A stretch of DNA of 12,113 nucleotides from Bacteroidota bacterium (GTDB lineage: Bacteria; Bacteroidota; Bacteroidia; Flavobacteriales_D; Crocinitomicaceae). Both the position numbers and the translations under genes were made by a program. Within the stretch, counting starts at the first letter, position 1; the number at the start of each line of letters is the position of its first letter. The stretch is taken from assembly GCA_006226555.1 (NCBI GenBank), contig SBGS01000014.1, positions 1 to 12,113 of the forward strand, written 5' to 3'. This document shows, in pieces, positions 1-7,380 of this stretch. Under the pieces are notes generated by a model that was not told the origin of the DNA, made no database searches, and saw only the letters and a program-made list of their open reading frames with translations.

Positions 1-1
1 G

Positions 2-44
2 AGAAAATAATTCTTTTAATTTGCTTTATTCAGAATATAATTCT
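2..44. promoter_or_regulatory. Two operator-like inverted repeats before the Lrp gene
   Basis: Two near-identical 13-mers lie upstream of the regulator: AGAAAATAATTCT at 2-14 and AGAATATAATTCT at 32-44. The second is a perfect AGAAT/ATTCT inverted repeat around a 3-base centre; the first differs at one arm base. They are 30 bp apart, close to three helical turns. A weaker, 9/13 match (AGAATTTTAAACT) sits at 73-85, just before the start codon and 41 bp from the second site. Phased A/T-rich dyads are typical of Lrp-family binding sites, so autoregulation is a reasonable inference but is not shown. Confidence 0.5.
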
Positions 45-51
45 ATGATTA
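20..51 (+). promoter_or_regulatory. Possible Bacteroidetes-type promoter for the Lrp gene
   Basis: TTTG at 20-23 could be the -33 element. TATGATTA at 44-51, 20 bases further on, is a partial match to the TAnnTTTG -7 consensus. Transcription would start near position 58, about 28 bases before the ATG. The second operator-like repeat (32-44) would then lie between the two promoter elements, a position that suits repression. The -7 match is imperfect, so this is tentative. Confidence 0.3.
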
Positions 52-85
52 GTGCTGTATTGCCAATATACCAGAATTTTAAACT

Positions 86-532
86 ATGGAAAAACTAGAT
101 CTTATTGACCAGGCGATTATTGAATGCCTTCAGGAAAATGCTAAACAGAGTGTTAAACAAATTGCCAGTCAGGTTGGATTATCTGTAACACCAACTTTCG
201 AACGAATAAAACGATTAGAACGAACAGGTGTTATTGATCGTTATACTGTTGAACTGGATCGAAAGAAGATCGGACGCGGCTTGTGTGTTTTTTGCCATGT
301 TACCTTGCGTGAACACAAATTGGAGCTACTCGAAGGTTTCGAGAAAAAAGTGGTTGGTCTAAAACAGGTAGAACAATGTTTTCACGTCGCAGGAGACCAC
401 GACTATTTGTTATTTATTTCCGTGTCAGATATGGAGGAATATGAACATTTTTTGAAGAATGAGCTTACTGCTATTCCATCCATTGCAAACGTTCATAGTT
501 CTTTCGTACTCAGTGAAGTGTTGCCTAACTAA
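86..532 (+). CDS. Lrp/AsnC family transcriptional regulator
   Basis: A 148-residue DNA-binding regulator of the feast/famine family, about the usual length. Residues 4-58 form the AsnC-type winged helix-turn-helix (LDLIDQAIIECLQENAK, then IASQVGLSVTPTFERIKRL as recognition region). Residues 66-146 form the RAM ligand-binding/oligomerisation domain with its GDHDYLL turn at 103-109 and the IPSIANVHSSFVL strand near the end. Family members bind DNA as dimers to octamers, often sense amino acids, and usually regulate themselves. The ATG at 86 is chosen because the protein begins directly with the conserved N-terminal helix. Upstream are AGAA...TTCT inverted repeats that could be its own operators (inferred). 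The TAA stop abuts the stop codon of the convergent porP/sprF-like gene with no base between. The effector and target genes cannot be told from sequence. Confidence 0.95.
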   Translation: MEKLDLIDQAIIECLQENAKQSVKQIASQVGLSVTPTFERIKRLERTGVIDRYTVELDRKKIGRGLCVFCHVTLREHKLELLEGFEKKVVGLKQVEQCFHVAGDHDYLLFISVSDMEEYEHFLKNELTAIPSIANVHSSFVLSEVLPN

Positions 533-1576
533 TTATCTGATCTTAGCTTTAGATACACCACCTGTTTCCATCGTGTACTTGAGTGAAAATTCCATTCCTC
601 CTCTGGCTCCTGATGCGTCCGTCAGTTTTGAAATGTTTACGTCATAGGCGAATCCTACTGTTAGCGTGTACCACTCAAACATGAACCTCGGTATCACAGC
701 ATCACCCCAACGGTTGAATAATCCGAAATAGAGGTGCGTAGGTTTATTTCGTCCTGTCATTTTTGAACCTTCAGAAATTGTATAGCGATAGGACATACCA
801 TATAAGATCTCACGAGCGGATTTCTGTGAGTTGAAATAAACACCCGGAACAAGAGCACCATGTGAATTGGATAAACTGATAACACCATTCGCAAATGCAG
901 AAATTCTCATATGGAGCTGTTCATTTGAGTTTTCTATGAAACCATAGCTAGGTGCATTAACGTGATAAAAAGCAAGGCCGGCATTTATAACCTGATCGTT
1001 GTTTTGAGTCATATATCCCTCACCTTTACGGTACGTATATAACAATCCTGCACCTGCATCCATGTAACTGAAGGTCGATGAATTGAACGTTTCACCAGGT
1101 ACGATAGTTGAGTTATAGGAAGTTCCATCATACTGCGAAGCCCATTTACCATTATTTGCATTTATAGCACGTTGACCGTAAGCACCATAGATTCCCAACC
1201 CCAAAGTATGTGAATTGTCCATGATCAGGTGATAAGCAAGATTAACAGAAACATTGGTTGTACTAACGCGATTATCTCCTGCATTATCATTGTAGAAATT
1301 AATACCTCCCGCTATAATCCCTTTTTTCTGGAATTGACCTTCATTGAAACGTGCGTCGTATGACGCAGCGATGGTATTAAAAGGAGTAGCAACACTGTTC
1401 CATTGTGTGCGATAATTCACAATTCCTGTCATGGGAGCATTTGCACCCGCCAAAGCAGGATTCAAATTTAATGGAGACATTTCCATCTGAGAGAAATGTA
1501 CATCCTGTGCGAAACCATAGATAGATCCCAGGATCATGGTCATCGTAGTTAATATTTTAGTCGCTTTCATAATCAT
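533..1576 (-). CDS. PorP/SprF family type IX secretion-associated membrane protein
   Basis: A 347-residue outer-membrane protein of the PorP/SprF family, at its usual length. An N-terminal signal peptide ends at GFA|QDVHFSQ (cleavage after about residue 23). The family signature follows directly: FSQMEMSPLNLNPALAG at 28-44, then NYRTQW at 54-59. The rest consists of alternating aromatic/polar strands expected of a beta-barrel. Family knowledge: SprF-like proteins are encoded next to large T9SS cargo with CHU_C-type C-termini and are needed for their secretion or surface attachment. Here the gene starts 14 nt downstream of just such a cargo gene, so the two are almost certainly co-transcribed. 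The start is either ATG 1576 or the third codon, ATG 1570; the latter gives a more typical MKATK... signal peptide. Its partner is inferred from adjacency. Confidence 0.93.
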   Translation of the reverse strand: MIMKATKILTTMTMILGSIYGFAQDVHFSQMEMSPLNLNPALAGANAPMTGIVNYRTQWNSVATPFNTIAASYDARFNEGQFQKKGIIAGGINFYNDNAGDNRVSTTNVSVNLAYHLIMDNSHTLGLGIYGAYGQRAINANNGKWASQYDGTSYNSTIVPGETFNSSTFSYMDAGAGLLYTYRKGEGYMTQNNDQVINAGLAFYHVNAPSYGFIENSNEQLHMRISAFANGVISLSNSHGALVPGVYFNSQKSAREILYGMSYRYTISEGSKMTGRNKPTHLYFGLFNRWGDAVIPRFMFEWYTLTVGFAYDVNISKLTDASGARGGMEFSLKYTMETGGVSKAKIR

Positions 1577-1590
1577 TGAATTGCTTGTAA

Positions 1591-4500
1591 TTATCTTACT
1601 ACTGTTATGTTACCGGATGTTTCGATAACATCGCCATTTGTTTTCTTTGCATAAAGTGTGTAAACAAACACACCTTCCTGTACCGGTTTTCCTCGGAAGT
1701 TGCCATCCCAGCATACTTCGTTTTGGTTCCCAAGAGCAGAGTTGAATGCACTTTCCGTTTCAAAAACTAATTCTCCCCATCTGTTAAATACTCTGAACTG
1801 AATGGTCTCCAAACATTCACCAAATACACAAAGTGTTTCATTGGCTGCCGGTCCTGAACCATTTGGAGAGAATATAGTAGGTACGAACAGCTCTCCACAA
1901 TCAAGTTCAACTACAATTAATACTGTATCAGATCCAGAACATCCAAGTGCATCTGTCCCTGTAACAATGTATGATGTAGTTGTTGATGGAGTAGCTATCG
2001 GGTCAGAACAATCACTACAGGAAAGATTAGTAGATGGTGTCCAAGTATAATCTGTTGCTCCAGTAACGGTAAGGTCTACTGATTCTCCGCTTGTGATTAC
2101 GGAATACTCAGGTGTTGCGTCTACATTTAGACTTCCTGTAGTTCCAACCGAGTAGTTTTCTGTAACAGCACATCCATTATCATCTGTAATTGTAACAGAA
2201 TAATTTCCTGGTTGAACATTGGAGATCGATGGTGTTATCTCATTATTCGGAGACCAAGAATAAGTGTAATTACCTGAACCTCCAGTAGCAGCTAATGAAA
2301 CGCCTCCGGAAGTAGCATTAGAACAATCAATATCTGTTACAGTTCCATTTCCTGAAATAGCATTCGGTTCAGTTATGCTATACGTATTCGTCGAAGAACA
2401 ACCTAGGTTGTCAGTAACCAGTATAGTATAACTACCAGCCGAAAGGTTATTGATATCTTCTGAAGTCCCAACATTCGGTGTCCAGGCGATCGTGTAAGGA
2501 GCAACACCACCTGTGATCGTGAGGTCCAGTGCTCCATCAGACCCATTCGCACAGGTTACATTTGTTTGTGTATTCAAAGTAATAACAGGTGCGCCCACGA
2601 CAGGGTCAATGGTGTAGTTCGATACCGAAGTAGCACTACATCCCGTAGCGTTATCCAAAACTGTGATTGTATAAGTTCCAGGCGTGAGTCCACTAATTGT
2701 GGTTGATGCCTGATAATTTGTCCCGTCAATCGAGTAAGTATAATTAGCACCGGTAGGAGCAGTCACCTCAATAGTTCCTGTTGGAACAGAACACGTTGGC
2801 TGCGTAACAGTACCTGTAGGTGCATTAGGCCCTGTTGGAACAGGATCTATGGTTTGAGAAGAACTTGCTGCTGAAGTACACCCTTGATCGTTAGTAACGG
2901 TGAAGGTATACGAGCCTGGAGTCAACCCACCTACAGTTGCGGTGGTTCCTGTTCCTGTTTGAGTCGCACCACCAGGTGAAACCGTGATGGTCCAGTTTCC
3001 GGAGGATGGGAGTCCGCTAAGGTCAACGCTACCTGTAGCTACTGTACATGTTGGTTGTGTTGCCGTGCCCAATGAAGGAGCAGATGGAGTAGCCGGTTGA
3101 GGATCAACCACGATATTTGATGATGAAACAGAAGTACATCCCGCATCATTTGTAACTGTTACTGTATACGTGCCATTCGCTGTTAATCCACTAATAGTTG
3201 CGGTGGTTCCTGATCCGGTCTGAGTGGCACCACCTGGTGAAACTGTTAATGTCCAGTTTCCGGAGGATGGGAGTCCGCTAAGGTCAGCACTTCCGGTAGC
3301 TGTAGAGCAGTTCGGTTGTGTTATCGTTCCTACTATTGGAGCTGTAGGAGTTACAGGTTGTGGATCGATCGTCACATTCGCTGTTGCCAAGGAGGTACAT
3401 CCCAGATCGTTCGTTACAGTAAATGTGTATGTGTTTGGGTTTAAACCTGTGAAAGTGGCTGTATTTCCCGAACCTGTTTGTGTTATTGCACCCGGATTTG
3501 CTGTTATCGTCCAGTTTCCTGATGGTAATCCTGAAAGATCCACACTTCCGGTTGAAGTAGAACAAGTTGGCTGTGTTATAGTACCAACTATTGGCGTTGA
3601 AGGAGATGAGGGAGCGGTGTTCAAAATTGCACCAGTTGAACTCGAAGAAACACATCCGGCAGCATTTTCAACTGTAAAAGTGTAAGTACTTCCACCTGCC
3701 AATCCTGAAACTGTTGCTGTAGAGCCTGATCCAGTTTGAGTTGCACCACCCGGCGAAACTGTTACTGTCCAGCTTCCCGATGGAAGTCCGGAGAGATCCA
3801 CACTACCTGTAGGAACGGAACATGTTGGCTGTGTTATTGTACCAACCACTGGTGTAGAAGGAACGGAGAACACCGTTGTAGAGAAGTTCGAAGGACAGGT
3901 TGTACCATTATAGGTAATGTCTACATTCACGTCAAAGGTCTGATCACTACCGGTAGTGTTAGTAGGAGTGAACGTAAATGTTTGTCCTATACCTGAAGTA
4001 GGGGAAGCAGAAGTTCCTCCAGGAGCTGTTACTGTCCAGGCATAAGTGGCACCTGAACTCGGAAGTGCTTCAAAGTTTAATGCAGTACCGCTACAAACAG
4101 AACCTGTTGGAGCCAACTGATTTGCTCCCGGGACAGTGATTGTTACAGTGTTGGAGGTTGCTTCACATCCTGGAGTTCCAGCGAGTACCTGAAATTGATA
4201 CGTCCCTTGAGCTGCTCCAGAGGTGTTTATCGTTAGAACATCAGTTGTTCCGTTCGCGTAAGAAAATCCTGCAGGAGATCCATTTGTTACGTTTTCCCAT
4301 GTCCCACCATTATTATATTGCCATTGATATGGACCACTAGATGCGACAACTGATAACACGTCAGAATCGGTTGAACAAAGCGTATTATCCGAAGGTTGTG
4401 TTGTTATAGTTGGTGCTGTACAGGTGATGTAAGAACACTGAACGGACTGAGTTGGAGTAATGGACTGAACGATAACTGTTAAACCTTGTGGACCAACTGT

Positions 4501-5913
4501 ACCTGACCAAACATTGTAATACGGATCAGCAATCGTTGTAGGACCTGGAGCCGCCGATGGTGTAATTGTGGTAGGTGCACAAGACGCAAGAGGAGTGTCT
4601 CCCGAAGGGTCGGTTTTAATAACGTGGTAGTCCCAGCTTATACCTGCAGTCATGGAAGACATGATATATCCACCATCTGAAACCTGTGATCCTCTGGGAA
4701 GAAAAGCACCCAACATTCCGAAAGTGTAGGTTTTTGTCCATACGTTGGTTGTCGCAGTGCTGTTGACGCGGTGTAGTGCGTTTCTGAAATCAGGTGTAAA
4801 TCCGAATTTAAGGTACATACCCATAGTTACTAGGTCGGTACCACCATTTACTTCGAAGATCTGAGAATTGTCAACTGGATCTGTACCGAACAAACTCGAT
4901 GAATAGGTGAATAATCGACTAAATGTTAGTCCCCATCCTCCACTGGATGGGTATTTTGTTATCCATTCTCTACCATTGTCATAACCTACGGCAATTGGTG
5001 CTCCTGCACTCGTTTTATTTATTGCGCCGAAATACTTACTATTTTGACCTGAACTGAAGTCAAGATTATCGAACTGTCTGTGATAAGTGATTGCTCCTGC
5101 GGTTGTTGTTTTTAAAATGATAGCATCTGTTGGTGAAGTATCATCGCAATCAGCATTGGGGCTGTAGTCTGTTACATCATAACTTCCCACTGCCACGTAT
5201 CCATCAGAAACTTCTACTACATCAACGAATGAGGCATCGTTATAGATACGATCGCCTGGATTTTTAGCAGCATTATCATAGTACCTAAATACTTTGTGCC
5301 AGACGTGATCACCATTGCTGTTTAATTTTACGATCAAGGGAGAACCGAAATACTCTGTATCGGTATTACCATCGCCATCTGTACATGTTTGAGATGCAAA
5401 ATAGACTTCTGGCCCGGCACCATCGGGATTATGTCCTGTAACGTAACCAACTGCGACATATCCTCCATCTGATGTTTTTATTACGCGGTTAAAGTACGCT
5501 CCATCAGCTTCATTAATGGAGAATTTTTTTGAAACGATCACATTACCTGCTGCATCAACACGCATGAACATTGCTCCATCCGAATCACTTCCCCCGCACA
5601 AGTAATATTCTCCGAGAGCATCATCCCGTTTGATATCATTCAGCTGAAATCCGAATGACGCATCTGAGTATCGTTTGGACCAAACAAGGTTCCCCGCACC
5701 ATCTATTTGTGTGATAGTTCCATAAATAGGAATGAATGTCACATTCGTTCCGGCAATAACATAATTTGACGGAGTGAGTGCTTCTACTGCATTTCCTGTA
5801 AGGTCGAGTAAAGCTTGGTCATAATTCACTCGAAATGCATTGGTTGTTTGTGCATATGAACTGATCCCCAGCAGATATGTACAACTTAACGTCAGTAGTA
5901 GTGTTCTAATCAT
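1591..5913 (-). CDS. Large secreted repeat protein with T9SS type B (gliding-motility/CHU_C) C-terminal domain
   Basis: A 1440-residue surface adhesin-like protein. Residues 1-21 are a signal peptide (cleavage SYA|QTTN). Residues 30-435 carry propeller-like motifs such as SDGGYVAVGY and SDGGYIMSS. About 498-595 and 596-685 look like Ig/PKD-type domains. Residues 686-1106 hold five ~86-residue modules (GTITQPTC...TGSVDLSGLPS...GCTS...IDP), the fifth diverged. Residues 1107-1260 hold two SprB-like repeats (NVTCANGSDGALDLTITGG; ITDDNGCAV). A PKD-like stretch follows, and 1341-1440 is the gliding-motility-associated CHU_C domain (FVPTIFSPNG, FRVFNRWGELVF, CWDGNFRGKPVQEGVFVYTL). Such domains send proteins through the type IX system to the cell surface or medium. 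The downstream PorP/SprF gene supports this. The modules are Thr/Ser/Gly-rich and poor in charge, as in SprB-type adhesins. Role in gliding, attachment or polymer binding is inferred; no catalytic domain is visible. Confidence 0.9.
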   Translation of the reverse strand: MIRTLLLTLSCTYLLGISSYAQTTNAFRVNYDQALLDLTGNAVEALTPSNYVIAGTNVTFIPIYGTITQIDGAGNLVWSKRYSDASFGFQLNDIKRDDALGEYYLCGGSDSDGAMFMRVDAAGNVIVSKKFSINEADGAYFNRVIKTSDGGYVAVGYVTGHNPDGAGPEVYFASQTCTDGDGNTDTEYFGSPLIVKLNSNGDHVWHKVFRYYDNAAKNPGDRIYNDASFVDVVEVSDGYVAVGSYDVTDYSPNADCDDTSPTDAIILKTTTAGAITYHRQFDNLDFSSGQNSKYFGAINKTSAGAPIAVGYDNGREWITKYPSSGGWGLTFSRLFTYSSSLFGTDPVDNSQIFEVNGGTDLVTMGMYLKFGFTPDFRNALHRVNSTATTNVWTKTYTFGMLGAFLPRGSQVSDGGYIMSSMTAGISWDYHVIKTDPSGDTPLASCAPTTITPSAAPGPTTIADPYYNVWSGTVGPQGLTVIVQSITPTQSVQCSYITCTAPTITTQPSDNTLCSTDSDVLSVVASSGPYQWQYNNGGTWENVTNGSPAGFSYANGTTDVLTINTSGAAQGTYQFQVLAGTPGCEATSNTVTITVPGANQLAPTGSVCSGTALNFEALPSSGATYAWTVTAPGGTSASPTSGIGQTFTFTPTNTTGSDQTFDVNVDITYNGTTCPSNFSTTVFSVPSTPVVGTITQPTCSVPTGSVDLSGLPSGSWTVTVSPGGATQTGSGSTATVSGLAGGSTYTFTVENAAGCVSSSSTGAILNTAPSSPSTPIVGTITQPTCSTSTGSVDLSGLPSGNWTITANPGAITQTGSGNTATFTGLNPNTYTFTVTNDLGCTSLATANVTIDPQPVTPTAPIVGTITQPNCSTATGSADLSGLPSSGNWTLTVSPGGATQTGSGTTATISGLTANGTYTVTVTNDAGCTSVSSSNIVVDPQPATPSAPSLGTATQPTCTVATGSVDLSGLPSSGNWTITVSPGGATQTGTGTTATVGGLTPGSYTFTVTNDQGCTSAASSSQTIDPVPTGPNAPTGTVTQPTCSVPTGTIEVTAPTGANYTYSIDGTNYQASTTISGLTPGTYTITVLDNATGCSATSVSNYTIDPVVGAPVITLNTQTNVTCANGSDGALDLTITGGVAPYTIAWTPNVGTSEDINNLSAGSYTILVTDNLGCSSTNTYSITEPNAISGNGTVTDIDCSNATSGGVSLAATGGSGNYTYSWSPNNEITPSISNVQPGNYSVTITDDNGCAVTENYSVGTTGSLNVDATPEYSVITSGESVDLTVTGATDYTWTPSTNLSCSDCSDPIATPSTTTSYIVTGTDALGCSGSDTVLIVVELDCGELFVPTIFSPNGSGPAANETLCVFGECLETIQFRVFNRWGELVFETESAFNSALGNQNEVCWDGNFRGKPVQEGVFVYTLYAKKTNGDVIETSGNITVVR
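2596..3852 (-). repeat. Tandem ~86-residue adhesin modules (about 258 bp each)
   Basis: Five consecutive coding repeats correspond to residues 688-1106 of the adhesin. Anchoring on the Pro before each V/L/T-GT-x-TQP motif gives unit starts at residues 688, 774, 859, 946 and 1032, so periods are 86, 85, 87 and 86 residues. The first four units keep TQPxC, SVDLSGLP (SADLSGLP in unit 3), TQTG and GC(T/V)S. The fifth keeps the first and last motifs but has a different middle. Each unit has two cysteines 51-57 residues apart. The variation between most units indicates old duplication, with one pair much more alike. Confidence 0.88.
2990..3286 (-). repeat. 36-bp identical direct repeat in adjacent modules
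   Basis: Bases 2990-3025 and 3251-3286 are identical over 36 bp, with an offset of 261 bp, one 87-residue module. They encode the LSGLPSSGNWT stretch of modules 3 and 4. The flanking bases differ at synonymous positions. Module copies further away are clearly diverged in this stretch, so this pair probably reflects a recent duplication or gene conversion. Confidence 0.85.
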
Positions 5914-5934
5914 AGCGGTTGTTTTCTTTCGTAA

Positions 5935-5949
5935 CTGTTTTCAAAACAG
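5935..5949. promoter_or_regulatory. 15-bp palindrome in the leader of the adhesin operon
   Basis: CTGTTTT-C-AAAACAG is a perfect inverted repeat with 7-bp arms around a single central base. It lies 22 bases upstream of the adhesin start codon (5913) and inside the predicted 5' leader (start of transcription near 5964). The one-base centre favours a dimeric protein-binding site over an RNA hairpin, though a short hairpin with a TTGAA loop is also possible. No run of T follows that would make it a terminator. Confidence 0.5.
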
Positions 5950-5970
5950 CACCTTAAGCATTAGTTACTG

Positions 5971-5978
5971 CAAAGGTA
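5971..5978 (-). promoter_or_regulatory. Bacteroidetes -7 element for the adhesin-porP/sprF operon
   Basis: On the minus strand this reads TACCTTTG, an exact match to TAnnTTTG. Transcription would begin near 5964, giving a leader of about 50 nt before the adhesin ATG. No good TTTG lies at the ideal -33 distance: the nearest (5993-5996) is only 14 bases away. The -33 part is therefore unassigned. It lies downstream of the terminator hairpin at 6033-6060, as expected for an independent unit. Confidence 0.5.
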
Positions 5979-6032
5979 TAACTATTCGTGCCCAAAATTT
6001 CGAGTGTTTCCCCCTCAAAAAGTATAGACAAC

Positions 6033-6060
6033 AAAAAAGGGAGGCCTAGACCTCCCTTTT
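6033..6060 (-). terminator. Intrinsic terminator of the acyl-CoA dehydrogenase gene
   Basis: A perfect 10-bp stem, AAAAGGGAGG (6035-6044) with CCTCCCTTTT (6051-6060), encloses a 6-base loop. On the minus strand the stem is followed by a run of six T. It lies 17 bases past the stop codon at 6078 and separates this gene from the leftward adhesin operon. The opposite strand also ends in TTTTCTTT, so it could act in both directions. Confidence 0.88.
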
Positions 6061-6077
6061 CTTTATCGTAAGTTTTA

Positions 6078-7283
6078 TTACATTTTACTTAAGTCCGGCA
6101 TTTCTCTTGTGAAAGCAGGAATTCCGGTAACGTCCATACCTGTGATCAACAAATGAATGTCGTGTGTTCCTTCATAAGTCACAACTGACTCAAGGTTGGC
6201 CATATGGCGCATGATAGAGTATTCGCTTGTAATACCCATACCACCGTGGATCTGACGCGCTTCTCTCGCTATGTTTAAAGCGATCTCTACGTTATTTCTT
6301 TTGGCCATGGAGATCTGAGCAGATGTAGCTTTACCTTCATTTCTCAATTGTCCCAATCGGAATGTAAGCAGTTGTGCCTTTGTTATTTCAGTGATCATCT
6401 CAGCCAACTTCTTTTGGATCAACTGAAAAGAACCGATCGGAACACCGAATTGTGTTCTTTCTTTAGAGTAGCGCAATGCCTGATCATAACAATCCATTGC
6501 TGCTCCCAAAGCTCCCCATGCAATTCCGAAACGAGCAGAATCTAGACAGCTGAGTGGAGCGCCTAACCCTGTTCTTCCCGGCAGTATGTTGGCCTTTGGA
6601 ACCTTAACGTTATCGAAGATCAACTCTCCTGTAGCGGAAGCACGAAGAGAAAGTTTTCCGTGCATTTCAGGAGTTGAAAATCCTTCCATTCCTCTTTCCA
6701 CTACCAAACCGTGAATACGTCCATTCTCATCTTTTGCCCATACAACGGCGATATCTGCAAACGGTGCATTTGAAATCCACATTTTAGCACCGTTCAAAAT
6801 AACGTGATCACCCGCATCCTTAAAATTCGTGATCATTCCTCCGGGATTTGAACCATGGTCAGGTTCAGTTAACCCGAAACAACCCATCATTTCTCCCGTT
6901 GCCAATTTTGGCAAATATTTTTGCTTTTGTTCCTCTGTTCCGTATTTCCAAATCGGATACATTACCAAAGAACTCTGTACGGAAGCAGTTGAACGCAATC
7001 CTGAATCGCAACGCTCTAATTCTTGCATGATCAAACCGTATGAAATTTGATCTAATCCAGGTCCTCCATATTCTTCAGGGATATAAGGTCCGAATGCGCC
7101 AATTTCTCCTAGTCCGGCAAGCAAATGCATAGGAAAAGTAGCCTTTTCATAATGCTCATCGATAATTGGAGAGACTTCCTTCTTTACCCATGCTCTAGCG
7201 GCATCTCTCACTAATTTGTGTTCTTCTGAAAGAAGGTCATCCATATTGTAATAATCAGGATGTGTGTATAGATCAGTTCTCAT
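6078..7283 (-). CDS. gcdH: Glutaryl-CoA dehydrogenase-like acyl-CoA dehydrogenase
   Basis: A 401-residue flavoprotein of the acyl-CoA dehydrogenase superfamily, full length. FAD/substrate motifs run in order: ERCDSGLRSTASVQSSLVM near 90-108, CFGLTEPDHGSNP near 135-147, WISNAP, GKLSLRASATGE, and RTQFGVPIGSFQLIQKKLA near 276-294. The catalytic Glu sits in TYEGTHDIH (Glu371). The SGLRS arginine, the LRASATG segment and the YEGTHDIH end closely resemble mitochondrial glutaryl-CoA dehydrogenase as I remember it. That enzyme oxidatively decarboxylates glutaryl-CoA to crotonyl-CoA in lysine/tryptophan breakdown. A generic short-chain dehydrogenase remains possible. The ATG at 7283 is preferred over a TTG at 7301, because a perfect -7 promoter element at 7304-7311 would place the transcript start inside the longer version. 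It is monocistronic between a promoter and a terminator. Confidence 0.92.
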   Translation of the reverse strand: MRTDLYTHPDYYNMDDLLSEEHKLVRDAARAWVKKEVSPIIDEHYEKATFPMHLLAGLGEIGAFGPYIPEEYGGPGLDQISYGLIMQELERCDSGLRSTASVQSSLVMYPIWKYGTEEQKQKYLPKLATGEMMGCFGLTEPDHGSNPGGMITNFKDAGDHVILNGAKMWISNAPFADIAVVWAKDENGRIHGLVVERGMEGFSTPEMHGKLSLRASATGELIFDNVKVPKANILPGRTGLGAPLSCLDSARFGIAWGALGAAMDCYDQALRYSKERTQFGVPIGSFQLIQKKLAEMITEITKAQLLTFRLGQLRNEGKATSAQISMAKRNNVEIALNIAREARQIHGGMGITSEYSIMRHMANLESVVTYEGTHDIHLLITGMDVTGIPAFTREMPDLSKM

Positions 7284-7303
7284 ATGATATGTATTTTGCA
7301 AGG

Positions 7304-7311
7304 CAAATTTA
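7304..7311 (-). promoter_or_regulatory. Bacteroidetes -7 element for the acyl-CoA dehydrogenase gene
   Basis: On the minus strand this reads TAAATTTG, exactly TAnnTTTG. Transcription would start near 7297, about 14 bases before ATG 7283. No clear TTG is present at the -33 distance. The match supports the ATG at 7283 over the upstream TTG codon as translation start. Confidence 0.55.
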
Positions 7312-7355
7312 ACTATATTTTCTAAGTACGTTAAGTATTATACAGTTACAAGTTC

Positions 7356-7363
7356 TACCTTTG
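7356..7363 (+). promoter_or_regulatory. Bacteroidetes -7 element for the DUF4271-hemD pair
   Basis: TACCTTTG is an exact TAnnTTTG match. It would start transcription near 7370, about 10-14 bases before the GTG/ATG start codons at 7381/7384. The -33 position holds TTAAGT, not TTTG, so only half of the promoter is recognisable. It faces away from the -7 element at 7304-7311, making this a compact divergent promoter region. Confidence 0.5.
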
Positions 7364-7380
7364 AAAAATAAGTTGCCGGA

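Noticed and set aside
534..555. TATCT/AGATA inverted repeat as terminator of the Lrp gene
   Set aside because: Only 5 A/T-rich pairs with a 12-base loop and no T run; too weak to call.
1802..2050. Plus-strand 82-codon open frame
   Set aside because: Shadow of the adhesin gene's C-terminal coding region; no independent support.
3224..3685. Plus-strand open frame of 153 codons antisense to the adhesin modules (also 3284-3655 on the minus strand in another frame)
   Set aside because: They arise from the low-complexity tandem repeats of the real gene; no recognisable domain, start context or promoter.
2596..3852. CRISPR-like periodic repeats
   Set aside because: The period is about 258 bp, repeats are divergent and in frame, and they encode protein modules.
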